A stretch of DNA of 13,322 nt from an uncultured Gemella sp. (GTDB lineage Bacteria > Bacillota > Bacilli > Staphylococcales > Gemellaceae), in NCBI GenBank assembly GCA_947254465.1, contig CAMYEU010000024.1:1-13322 (forward strand), in the 5' to 3' direction. This document shows positions 7,901 to 13,322 of the stretch, piece by piece (within the stretch, counting starts at the first letter, position 1; each line of letters begins with the position of its first letter). The notes beneath the pieces are model-generated. The model saw nothing but the letters and a program-made list of their open reading frames with translations, was not told the DNA's origin and searched no databases. The position numbers were made by a program, and so were the translations under genes.

Positions 7901-8573
7901 AATCTTTAGTTACTAAATCATTTAGTTTTGTAAAACCTTCATCTAGATAATTTTGGAAGTTTGGGATATTTAAAAGTTTATAGTATAAATCAATAATATA
8001 AGAGCTAATATTCTGTTTAGAGGCAAATACTGTAAATAATAGGTCAGTCGTATTAGAATCTTCCTGTACCAATTGTTCAAGAACATTTCCTACTGTTTCA
8101 TTTAATAATCCTCTACTATTCGCAAGAATACTAAAATTAGGTGATAAGTATTTAATTTCATCATCAATCTTCTCTTCAACTAGATAATAAAATTTCTTCA
8201 ATACATTCAAACAAAAACTATCAATAGTACTTATATAAGCATCATTCATTAGCATCCTTTGTTTTCTTAAATATATTAAATCTTCTTCCTTATTGGTAGA
8301 TAGTAATCGTTCACTGATTTTATTCTCAATTCTTACAATCATATTTTTCGCTGCAGCAGTCGTGAATGTCAGTACTAGTAGACGATCTACGTCCCATCTA
8401 TTAGAAGCTACCTTCCTTGCAATCCTTTCAGAAAGCACCTCTGTTTTACCACTTCCTGCAGCTGCCGCAACAAGAACATCAGCACCGTTAATAGCTATTG
8501 CTTGCCATTGTGGAGCTGAATAAGAATGCTTTCTAGAAGCGGCTATTTTGTCAATCTTCTCAATTTTTATCAT
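4920..8573 (-). CDS. addA: Helicase-nuclease AddA subunit
   Basis: A 1217-residue UvrD-like helicase fused to a RecB-type nuclease, the usual AddA length. With AddB it resects double-strand breaks for RecA-dependent repair. Motifs in order: Q-motif YSAPQWQAI (18-26), Walker A AAAAGSGKT (36-44), Ia LTFTTAAAK (68-76), II VDEYQD (418-423), III GDVKQAIYGFRG (446-457), IV ENFRSD (499-504), V TLSTIHISKGLEYKIV (786-801), VI VRNLYVALTRAE (868-879). The nuclease domain has GNIIHKLFE (His1039), GVVDLF (Asp1148), IVDYKTD (Asp1162, Lys1164) and QLRIY (1184-1188), so both activities look intact. The start at 8573 is chosen for the AGAGGA site seven bases upstream; the frame remains open to an ATG at 8621 without a ribosome site. 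A low-complexity acidic linker (about 941-956) precedes the nuclease. The partner addB is not adjacent: the upstream neighbour is divergent and unrelated. Confidence 0.95.
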   Translation of the reverse strand: MIKIEKIDKIAASRKHSYSAPQWQAIAINGADVLVAAAAGSGKTEVLSERIARKVASNRWDVDRLLVLTFTTAAAKNMIVRIENKISERLLSTNKEEDLIYLRKQRMLMNDAYISTIDSFCLNVLKKFYYLVEEKIDDEIKYLSPNFSILANSRGLLNETVGNVLEQLVQEDSNTTDLLFTVFASKQNISSYIIDLYYKLLNIPNFQNYLDEGFTKLNDLVTKDFEIEENSIIDKFNKVSELTQKESIATAIDFSKYVQQYLINSKKNGWLDILSLVNLDETKKEKLLKYVDEGGVSFRNNQEQLEEIEELISKLNVQFEVEDNIYDTGLLSEVHEVLIDYLNYFKVLEKMNLLAKSITSVLKKLHNDFIKRKRENNFLDFSDLNHLAIKALTREENGEIVPSEAAQFYKNYFLEIYVDEYQDNNNLQEYILNLIRGEGVYFFRVGDVKQAIYGFRGSNPDLFEQKYNSYKKLEIDNYSEKQEYSFEDDSEGICVVLKENFRSDINILKSSNYIFNRLMGNKNAGVSYGEDSALYYPKVKEKNNSKITPTMLINGKTNYFTGEDLEDKKSFREQSIENIAYEILLGIKNGKKYSDYAILVRNSTKMSSFKEVFSKYNIPLFFKEKVGFTESNSFNILYNILRFLDNTNRDASLLAVLHTEIFDYSNDELLKLSITKGKNLFEKLKNSEEKKDYNTVNILNKWLNFSLNNSLPSLLECITTDIDFKNYLVTIDVNDEELDYYENFLDIVNDYQNIDNKLSGLVNQLKTIKNDEVFETKKRTPNDSVTLSTIHISKGLEYKIVFVADLDTSFSKRGYTGEVLFTEIFGLTINAEELGQKFGLTSSNIEKLNQLYKYNSILIKLREREEEVRNLYVALTRAENSLHLVSPNGIELNNEKAKDKPLYQALIEDDNFEKILNNLLSDYGEEFIFENERDALFEMYKSNSTSDEEEESTEFDLQDFYKQFESKNQKEAIQNNNDAREEYKNKVFPAKTSYSALKKINTKDNEWNHKKEKRGYLELTTLKKSTSTSKAILRGNIIHKLFEKIVNDTRAGVEISDVAYYINSLKKTDNLLQNIKERRILSQEEFDNINNNDDLEKISKFINSELIKIVSESEFCQTEIAFTTAKKAKELYDDSESEFDVILQGVVDLFIKTSDNTALIVDYKTDHVTSKNGEEVLRDRHKEQLRIYKEAVEEYYKLDNIKTYVYSYVLSSLIEIE

Positions 8574-8614
8574 ATAATTATCCTCTAATTTTACATTAAT
8601 TATCACTATATATT

Positions 8615-8643
8615 TTAACATACTTTAAGCTTTATGGTATAAT
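8615..8643 (+). promoter_or_regulatory. Promoter of the membrane-anchored metallophosphoesterase
   Basis: TTAACA (8615-8620), a 17-base spacer and TATAAT (8638-8643), with the extended TGG before the -10 box. It lies about 50 bases before the ATG at 8696, in the divergent gap shared with addA. The leader is nearly all A/T and contains AATATTTTAAA twice (8641-8651 and 8674-8684). No equally good promoter for addA is visible on the other strand. Confidence 0.75.
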
Positions 8644-8695
8644 ATTTTAAAATACTATTATGTTTATTACTAAAATATTTTAAAGGTGAAATGTA

Positions 8696-9526
8696 ATGAA
8701 TCGAAAACTTTTAGCACTAGCTCCGATTATTGCGGCTAGCTCAATAATAAGACAAAATAAAAAATTAAAAGTAAGAAGAACAACTCTAAAGTTTGATAAG
8801 CTACCTCAAGCTTTTGATAATTTTAAAATCGCTCAAGTCAGTGATATTCACTGCGATAAAGTCGGACTTAGCGATTTATCCTTTATAAATAAAATTAAAA
8901 ACTTTAATCCAGATATGATTGTTATTACCGGAGATATTTTAGATAGCTATAATAACAATATGGATATTGCTTATAATATTTTAAGTCAATTAACAATAAT
9001 AGCTCCGTGCTATTTTGTCTCAGGAAACCACGAACTTAGATTACCTAAAGAGTACGCTGAACTTAAAAATATAATGAAAAAACTTAATATTACATATGTG
9101 CACAATAGTAATTTATTAATCACAAAAAATAATGAAAGCCTTAATTTGGTTGGTGTAGAGGATTATAATTTCTTTAAAAATGAAGATAAGCTAAATCATA
9201 GAGCAAACTTCACAAAAACCCTAGAAAAATTATACTCTCCAAATCACTTTAATATACTTTTATCGCATAGACCGGAGAAGTTTCCAATTTACGTGGAAGC
9301 AAAATACGAACTTATCTTTTCAGGTCATGCTCACGGAGGCCAATGGCGGCTCCCATTTGTAGGTGGAATTTTCTCCCCTAGCCAAGGATTCTTCCCGAAA
9401 TATACTAATGGTAACTATGTTCTAAAAAATTCAACTATGATAGTTTCTCAAGGCCTTGGTAACAGTTCATTCCCTATTAGGATTAATAATAGAATAGAGT
9501 TAGTTTTAGCAACATTAAAAAAATAA
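8696..9526 (+). CDS. YkuE/YaeI-like membrane-anchored metallophosphoesterase
   Basis: A 276-residue calcineurin-like phosphoesterase with a complete two-metal site: DIH (Asp50, His52), GDILD (Asp80), GNHE (Asn111, His112), SHRPE (His191) and GHAHGGQ (His211, His213). The GHAHGGQWRLPFVGG stretch (210-224) and the SQGLGNSSFPIRI segment (251-263) are typical of the YkuE/YaeI/YpbG group rather than of DNA-repair or cyclic-nucleotide phosphoesterases. A hydrophobic N-terminus (residues 5-18, after Arg3-Lys4) looks like an uncleaved signal anchor, which would tether the catalytic domain at the membrane. Substrates in this group are poorly known; lipid or cell-envelope phosphoesters are plausible. 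An AAAGGTG site lies seven bases before the ATG. It is transcribed alone, divergent from addA and convergent with pepF; the nearest terminator is the shared hairpin at 9816-9852. Confidence 0.88.
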   Translation: MNRKLLALAPIIAASSIIRQNKKLKVRRTTLKFDKLPQAFDNFKIAQVSDIHCDKVGLSDLSFINKIKNFNPDMIVITGDILDSYNNNMDIAYNILSQLTIIAPCYFVSGNHELRLPKEYAELKNIMKKLNITYVHNSNLLITKNNESLNLVGVEDYNFFKNEDKLNHRANFTKTLEKLYSPNHFNILLSHRPEKFPIYVEAKYELIFSGHAHGGQWRLPFVGGIFSPSQGFFPKYTNGNYVLKNSTMIVSQGLGNSSFPIRINNRIELVLATLKK

Positions 9527-9602
9527 ATTAAATATAATATACCCATTCCAAAAAGGTGGAAATTAAATCTAACTCTTTTTAATTCATAATTTAATCACTC
9601 TA

Positions 9603-9737
9603 AGAGAATAACTCAAAAATCGCGATTTCGTAGAAACAAGATTTTGTCGAGTCGCCCCACGCAAAGTTATTAGATATCAATAAATCACTCCGTCTATGAG
9701 TTATAATATATACTTTTTTAAATTTAGGCCATTTGGA
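9603..9737 (-). other. 45-codon open fragment overlapping the repeat, no start codon
   Basis: On the minus strand, from just after a TGA to a TAG at 9602-9600, one frame stays open for 45 codons. It includes KKVYIITHRRSDLLIS and then NNFAWGDSTKS, whose second part reads through the palindromic repeat. It has no ATG and no ribosome site. It may be the translated shadow of a repeat unit longer than its palindromic core, or a remnant of a gene carried by an element. I do not regard it as a working gene. Confidence 0.25.
9608..9655. repeat. Palindromic intergenic repeat, copy 1
   Basis: A 48-base unit that starts ATAACTC and ends GAGTCGC. Its interior segments AAAATCG / GATTTTGTC and CGATTTCG / AGAAAC fold back imperfectly. 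It matches copy 2 (13276-13322) at most positions: the segments ACTCAAAAATCG, GATTTCG and ATTTTGTCGAGTC are identical, with one single-base length difference near the loop. Copy 2 folds more perfectly. The shared sequence far exceeds chance for two gaps 3.6 kb apart, so this is a dispersed repeat family. Confidence 0.8.
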
Positions 9738-9815
9738 TCAGCTCCATCAAAAATCTAGAGTATCAATAGAATCTATTTAGGAAATTTAGTTACTAACAAA
9801 ATATATAAATTTAAA

Positions 9816-9852
9816 AATCACTTGTATAGTCTATCTAACTATACAAGTGATT
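9816..9852 (-). terminator. Intrinsic terminator of pepF, probably bidirectional
   Basis: A perfect 14-bp stem (9816-9829 with 9839-9852) closes a 9-base loop. On the minus strand it begins nine bases after the pepF stop codon and its 3' arm runs into TTTTTAAATTT, a standard Rho-independent terminator. On the plus strand it is followed by CTTTATATTTT, so it can also stop transcripts from the phosphoesterase gene at 8696-9526. Confidence 0.9.
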
Positions 9853-9861
9853 CTTTATATT

Positions 9862-11664
9862 TTAAAAATATAATTTTTCAAATTTTTCTATTTTTTCTTC
9901 GAAGTCTTGAAGAGCTAATTTAATTGGCTCAGGCTTAGACATATCTACACCAGCATTTTTTAAAACTTCTATTGGATAATTAGAGCATCCTTTTGAAAGA
10001 AATTCATCAATATAAACTTTAGCATTTTTACTATCTTCTAAAATTAATTTAGATAATGCTTGGGCTGCCGAATACCCTGTCGCATATTGATAAACATAAT
10101 AATTATAATAGAAATGCGGTACTCTTGACCATTCATATTTTATGTCTTCATCATAGGTAAATACATCACCGTAGTATTTCTTAATTAAATTGAAATATTC
10201 TGTATTTAAATAGTCAGCTGTAATGGCTCCACCATTTTGAAGGTGTTGATTTATAGTATGTTCGAATTCAGCAAATTGTGTTTGTCGGAATACCGTACCT
10301 ACAAAGCCACTTAGGGCCTGATTAAGTACGCGTAGCATACCGTTCTTATTTCCTTCTTTTTCAAATTTATTATAAAGATACTCAGTTAATAATGCTTCAT
10401 TACAAGTTGATGCTACCTCTGCAACAAAGATTGAATAATCCCCATATACATACGGCTGATGTTTTCTTGTATAGAAAGAATGCATAGAGTGCCCTAGTTC
10501 ATGAATTAAAGTATATACGTCATTTAATGTTCCATCAAAATTTAATAAAACAAATGGTTTTGTAGTATACCCTCCCCATGAATATGCACCTGAACGTTTA
10601 CCTTTATTTGGATAGACATCAATCCAACGTTCTGTGAACGCTCTTCTCATGTCATTAACGTATTCTTCACCCATTGGTTTAACAGCTTCAAGCACAATAT
10701 CACGAGCCTCTTCAAATGTGAATTTTAATGGTTCTCCTTTTACCATCGATACTGATCTATCGTATAATCTGAAGTCTTCAAATCCTTTTGCTCGTTTATG
10801 TAAATTATAATATCTTTGTAATGCAGGAATTTTTTCATTTACTACCGATACTAAATTATCATAGACCTCTTCAGGAATTAAGTTATTAGAGAGCGCATTA
10901 TTTCTTGTTGATGAATATTTATAAACATCTGCATAATATTTTTTTCGTTTTAAATTTCCACCTAATGTAGATGCTAATGTATTATTGTGTTTTTTAAAAT
11001 AATTATATAAAGCATGGAATGTATTTTTTCTAAGCACTCTATCCGTACTTTCCATATATGTACCGTATATTCCATGAGTTAAAGTATGTTTATTTCCATC
11101 TTTATCTTCTACTTGTTCAAATTCCACATCAGCATTATTTAACGCTGAAAAAGTCTCATCACTTGCATTTAAAGCCTCTCCTGCCATTGCAATGATTTTT
11201 TCTTGTTCTGCATCTAATGTGTGGGGACGTTTTTTATTTAGTTTTTCCAACTCAAACGTATAAACTTTCAGTTCATCTAGTTCTTCTACATATCCTAATA
11301 ATACATCTTCTTCAATTGAAAGTAACTCTGGTTTTAAAAACGACCATTCTGAATAAAACTTAGAACTTAAATTCATAGTTTTAGCGTATATTTCACCATA
11401 CTCTGCATTTGTACTATCTTGATCCTTTCTTAAAAAAGCATAAATAGTTAATTGCCCCATTTTTAAAGCCATGTTTTCTTCCGCTTTAAAAACCTCTAAT
11501 AATCCTTTTGCTCCTTCTTTAACTTTTCCTCTATAGCTTTTTATTTCTGGAATAAGTTTTTCTACCTCTTTAAATTGGTTCCAAAAATCTTCATTCGTTT
11601 CAAAAATCGATTCTAAGTCCCAAGTATTTTCAACTTTTTGATCTTTTCTTAGTAATTCAACCAT
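9862..11664 (-). CDS. pepF: Oligoendopeptidase F (M3 family zinc metallopeptidase)
   Basis: A 600-residue cytoplasmic zinc endopeptidase of family M3B, the standard PepF length, which cleaves medium-sized peptides and so helps recycle peptides taken up or released by proteolysis. The zinc site HELGH (388-392, in TLIHELGHSMH) supplies two His ligands and the catalytic Glu; the third ligand is Glu416 in FVAEVASTCNE. His517 and the tyrosine-rich HFYYNYYVYQYATG (517-530) give the substrate-side His/Tyr residues seen in M3 enzymes. The N-terminal helical domain (about 15-190) is present and no signal peptide is seen. The start at 11664 follows AAGGAG by seven bases; the frame is open 15 codons further but without a ribosome site. 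It has its own promoter and a strong terminator, so it is probably a single-gene transcript. Confidence 0.96.
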   Translation of the reverse strand: MVELLRKDQKVENTWDLESIFETNEDFWNQFKEVEKLIPEIKSYRGKVKEGAKGLLEVFKAEENMALKMGQLTIYAFLRKDQDSTNAEYGEIYAKTMNLSSKFYSEWSFLKPELLSIEEDVLLGYVEELDELKVYTFELEKLNKKRPHTLDAEQEKIIAMAGEALNASDETFSALNNADVEFEQVEDKDGNKHTLTHGIYGTYMESTDRVLRKNTFHALYNYFKKHNNTLASTLGGNLKRKKYYADVYKYSSTRNNALSNNLIPEEVYDNLVSVVNEKIPALQRYYNLHKRAKGFEDFRLYDRSVSMVKGEPLKFTFEEARDIVLEAVKPMGEEYVNDMRRAFTERWIDVYPNKGKRSGAYSWGGYTTKPFVLLNFDGTLNDVYTLIHELGHSMHSFYTRKHQPYVYGDYSIFVAEVASTCNEALLTEYLYNKFEKEGNKNGMLRVLNQALSGFVGTVFRQTQFAEFEHTINQHLQNGGAITADYLNTEYFNLIKKYYGDVFTYDEDIKYEWSRVPHFYYNYYVYQYATGYSAAQALSKLILEDSKNAKVYIDEFLSKGCSNYPIEVLKNAGVDMSKPEPIKLALQDFEEKIEKFEKLYF

Positions 11665-11697
11665 ATTTTTTCTCCTTATGTCTAATACATAAATTTT

Positions 11698-11727
11698 ATT
11701 ATAGCACATATTTTAGTAATTTGGTAA
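11698..11727 (-). promoter_or_regulatory. Promoter of pepF
   Basis: On the minus strand a TTACCA -35 (11722-11727) and a perfect TATAAT -10 (11698-11703) lie 18 bases apart, with the extended TGC before the -10 box. The -10 is about 33 bases before the ATG at 11664. Confidence 0.75.
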
Positions 11728-11734
11728 TGTATAT

Positions 11735-11773
11735 TTTAAAAACTACCTTAAATTTTCTGAAAATAAAGGGTGG
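11735..11773 (-). terminator. Probable intrinsic terminator of the phosphoesterase/GNAT operon
   Basis: Reading the minus strand after the acetyltransferase stop, an imperfect hairpin forms: CCTT pairs with AAGG and ATTTT with AAAAT across a small internal loop and a short CAG-type loop. AGTTTTTAAAAT follows. The stem is imperfect, so the strength is uncertain, but the position between the stop codon and the pepF promoter is right. Confidence 0.5.
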
Positions 11774-11778
11774 ATAAT

Positions 11779-12330
11779 TTAATTTTCCTTTATCAAATGG
11801 TCATAATTTTCATGCCCTATAAAGATTTCACAATTTTTTCTGAATCCATAACTTTCATATAGTTTTCTCGCTCTATCATTTGACTGTGCAACATTTAAAC
11901 TTAACTTATCTTGTCCACTATTAACAAATTCTATTAATAATTTATTACCAATACCTTCTCCTCTAGTATCAGAAAAAACAAATAATGTATCTAGATAGTA
12001 TTCTCCATCCAAAACTTCATCGTAATCAAAAATTATCGATTCCTTCTTCAAATCAAAATAACTTACAACTTCATCATACCAAAACTCTTTCATTTTTTTG
12101 ACTTCATCATAATGGTATGTAAAAGAGAATCCTTTAATCTCTCCATCGCTCTCAAATACTGTACAATTTTTATAACTAAATCTGTCATATTCAGATGAAA
12201 ATACATATTCTAAAATCTTAAAAACTTTCTCTTCTGGATAATCATAAAATATGTCTATCTCTAATGATTTTATAAATTCAAATAATCCCTCTAATACTTT
12301 AAAATCATCCTTTGTTGCTTTTCTAATCAT
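11779..12330 (-). CDS. GNAT-family N-acetyltransferase
   Basis: A 183-residue protein of the Gcn5-related acetyltransferase superfamily, which moves acetyl (sometimes another acyl) groups from CoA to amines. The acetyl-CoA motif A is YYLDTLFVFSDTRGEGIG (111-128) with the pyrophosphate-binding R-G-E-G-I-G at 123-128. Motif B is NVAQSNDRARKLYESYGF (146-163), a near-textbook form. The N-terminal 100 residues carry the substrate pocket and are acidic and aromatic-rich; the acceptor cannot be named. Its AGGAGG site (12335-12340) contains part of the TAG stop of the phosphoesterase gene before it, leaving an 8-base gap, so the two are an operon and probably translationally coupled. An imperfect terminator follows. 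Confidence 0.88.
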   Translation of the reverse strand: MIRKATKDDFKVLEGLFEFIKSLEIDIFYDYPEEKVFKILEYVFSSEYDRFSYKNCTVFESDGEIKGFSFTYHYDEVKKMKEFWYDEVVSYFDLKKESIIFDYDEVLDGEYYLDTLFVFSDTRGEGIGNKLLIEFVNSGQDKLSLNVAQSNDRARKLYESYGFRKNCEIFIGHENYDHLIKEN

Positions 12331-12338
12331 GGGCCCTC

Positions 12339-13244
12339 CTATACAATAATATCTTCTATTGCTAATGCTGTTCCGTTCATAATACGATTTTTATAAGAAA
12401 TACTCGCTGGTGACTCATCTGGCCATATTTTTTCAAACCATAACTTGAATTTTTCTATATCAAAATCAACTTTAACTAATTCTACATATAGCCCGTTTCT
12501 ATATTCTGAGTATATCGCTTTTTTATGGCTACTTTTAGCTATTCTAGTAATCAATCCATATGTTTGTCTCTGTATATTCGCCATTCCAGCTGCACCATTA
12601 TTAATAACAATATTTCTACCATTATCATAGACTGCTGGTAAGCATGTATGGGTAGTCGCTAATATATCAATATTGTTTTCTTGAAACCAACTATCTAATT
12701 CCTTCTTTCTAGATTCTAATTTTAAATTATCATTTGAACATTCCCAACCCGACATACTTTTCTCATCACCATGAGTAATTGCAATCTTTTTACCTAAAAA
12801 ATCTAAAACTAAGGTTTTTGAACGTTCTTTTATATTATTAAGAATATCATCACCTTTAATATTTTCTTTCATCATATTATGAATAATATTTGATCGTTCT
12901 ACTACTCCATCACTAACGTCCTCAGGATAATTACATCCACACCCTAAAGATGATGTATTATTTAATAATTCAAATTCAACATTTCCTAGAAGTTTTATAC
13001 CATCTCTAGATAACTCCTCAATCTTTAAAAAATCTTCCTTTTCTACATCAAACCAATGCATATCACCATTAAAAACTATCTTCGCATTTTCATCCCGTGC
13101 CATCTTATTGATAATTTCTAAAGCATATCTATTTCCATATAATCCTCCAACTATATAGATTACTTCCTCTTCTAATTTCTTACTTTTCTTTGTCCAATCC
13201 TTTTGAAGAATATACTCTAATGAACAATTTCTACCTTTTTCCAT
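12339..13244 (-). CDS. Atypical calcineurin-like metallophosphoesterase
   Basis: A 301-residue protein with the calcineurin-type phosphoesterase layout but a changed signature. The first motif, normally GDxHGN, is GGLYGN (33-38), lacking both metal ligands. The second is NGDMHWFD (59-66), with Asp61 kept. The third, normally GNHD, is GNVEFE (87-92). Then come GCGCNYP (101-107), HGDEKSMSGW (158-167), TTHTCLPAV (197-205) where GHTH is usual, and NNGAAGMAN (215-223) where NPGS is usual. I recall a conserved group with these same substitutions, so they may define a subfamily rather than decay; I could not check. Residues 1-26 precede the fold and are charged. The start at 13244 follows GGAGAG. 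No promoter is visible just upstream, where the palindromic repeat lies; the start of transcription may be beyond the window. It heads an operon with the acetyltransferase. Confidence 0.7.
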   Translation of the reverse strand: MEKGRNCSLEYILQKDWTKKSKKLEEEVIYIVGGLYGNRYALEIINKMARDENAKIVFNGDMHWFDVEKEDFLKIEELSRDGIKLLGNVEFELLNNTSSLGCGCNYPEDVSDGVVERSNIIHNMMKENIKGDDILNNIKERSKTLVLDFLGKKIAITHGDEKSMSGWECSNDNLKLESRKKELDSWFQENNIDILATTHTCLPAVYDNGRNIVINNGAAGMANIQRQTYGLITRIAKSSHKKAIYSEYRNGLYVELVKVDFDIEKFKLWFEKIWPDESPASISYKNRIMNGTALAIEDIIV

Positions 13245-13275
13245 ACAACTCTCTCCAAATTAAAAATAAAAGGGA

Positions 13276-13322
13276 GTGACTCAAAAATCGTGATTTCGAA
13301 GAAATCGATTTTGTCGAGTCAC
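13276..13322. repeat. Palindromic intergenic repeat, copy 2 (at the window edge)
   Basis: A 47-base imperfect palindrome with perfect 7-base ends, GTGACTC (13276-13282) and GAGTCAC (13316-13322). Inner arms AAAATCG/CGATTTT and GATTTC/GAAATC flank a tiny centre. It lies 31 bases before the phosphoesterase start. On the minus strand the hairpin is followed by CTCCCTTTTATTTTT, so it may also act as a terminator for a gene outside the window. The palindrome ends exactly at the last base, so more of the unit may continue beyond. Confidence 0.8.

Larger units (their letters stand above)
9527..9861. other. 335-base intergenic region between convergent genes
   Basis: This gap holds, left to right: a small weak hairpin (TTCCA/TGGAA, about 9546-9561), the first copy of the palindromic repeat (9608-9655), a TGAGTTAT at 9697-9704 that is the exact complement of ATAACTCA at 9608-9615, an unremarkable stretch (about 9705-9815), and the terminator shared by the two converging genes (9816-9852). 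I see no complete gene, tRNA or riboswitch in it. Confidence 0.6.

Noticed and set aside
8293..8523. Plus-strand open frame of 76 codons
   Set aside because: Antisense to the Walker A region of addA, which is clearly the coding strand there.
8574..8614. addA promoter (TTAAAG ... GATAAT on the minus strand)
   Set aside because: The boxes match poorly and the region is nearly all A/T, so I could not separate it from background.
8574..8621. Longer AddA start with 16 extra residues
   Set aside because: The upstream ATG lacks a ribosome site, while the ATG at 8573 has AGAGGA at good spacing and gives the usual N-terminus.
9656..9815. Possible RNA gene or riboswitch in the gap before the pepF terminator
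   Set aside because: No tRNA-like cloverleaf, no riboswitch core and no strong stem other than the repeat and the terminator could be found by eye.
12445..12630. Plus-strand open frame of 61 codons, hydrophobic
   Set aside because: Antisense to the 3' half of the phosphoesterase gene; the hydrophobicity comes from reading the complement of charged codons.
1..13322. CRISPR array, tRNA/rRNA genes, prophage or toxin-antitoxin modules
   Set aside because: No regularly spaced repeats, structural RNA signatures, integrase or transposase genes, or small paired toxin-like genes are visible.

Overview
This window is strongly AT-rich (roughly 30% G+C by eye). Its gene set points to a low-GC Gram-positive (Bacillota): Rho, a DedA-family membrane protein, the AddA nuclease-helicase, an M3-family oligoendopeptidase F, and strong AGGAGG-type ribosome binding sites. 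Rho together with AddA fits the Bacillales side better than Streptococcus. A Gemella-like organism is my guess from the overall look; I could not test it.

Layout. 1-222: the N-terminal part of a DedA-family protein on the minus strand, cut by the window edge, with a clear promoter embedded in a large dyad. 305-1573: rho, minus strand. 1574-1772: a gap holding a 16-bp inverted repeat. 1773-4820: a compact minus-strand operon of three genes behind one good promoter. In transcription order these are a NagB-fold protein (271 aa), a MenF/chorismate-enzyme-fold protein (442 aa) and an EamA-type drug/metabolite transporter (295 aa). 4920-8573: addA, minus strand. 8696-9526: a YkuE/YaeI-like membrane-anchored metallophosphoesterase, plus strand, divergent from addA. 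9527-9861: a long gap holding one copy of a short palindromic repeat, a 45-codon open fragment and a strong terminator. 9862-11664: pepF, minus strand, with its own promoter. 11779-13244: a two-gene minus-strand operon of an unusual calcineurin-like phosphoesterase and a GNAT acetyltransferase. 13276-13322: a second copy of the palindromic repeat at the window edge.

Most of the window is chromosomal housekeeping: termination, recombination and repair, peptide turnover. The least ordinary part is the 1773-4820 operon. Both non-transporter proteins align by eye along their full length with known enzyme families (glucosamine-6-phosphate deaminase and isochorismate synthase). Both have lost most of the residues that make those families catalytic. 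A pair of apparent pseudoenzymes, or enzymes with a changed chemistry, next to a small-molecule exporter is the best candidate for something undescribed. The second point of interest is the dispersed hairpin repeat. The third is the phosphoesterase at 12339-13244, whose metal-binding signature departs from the usual calcineurin pattern.
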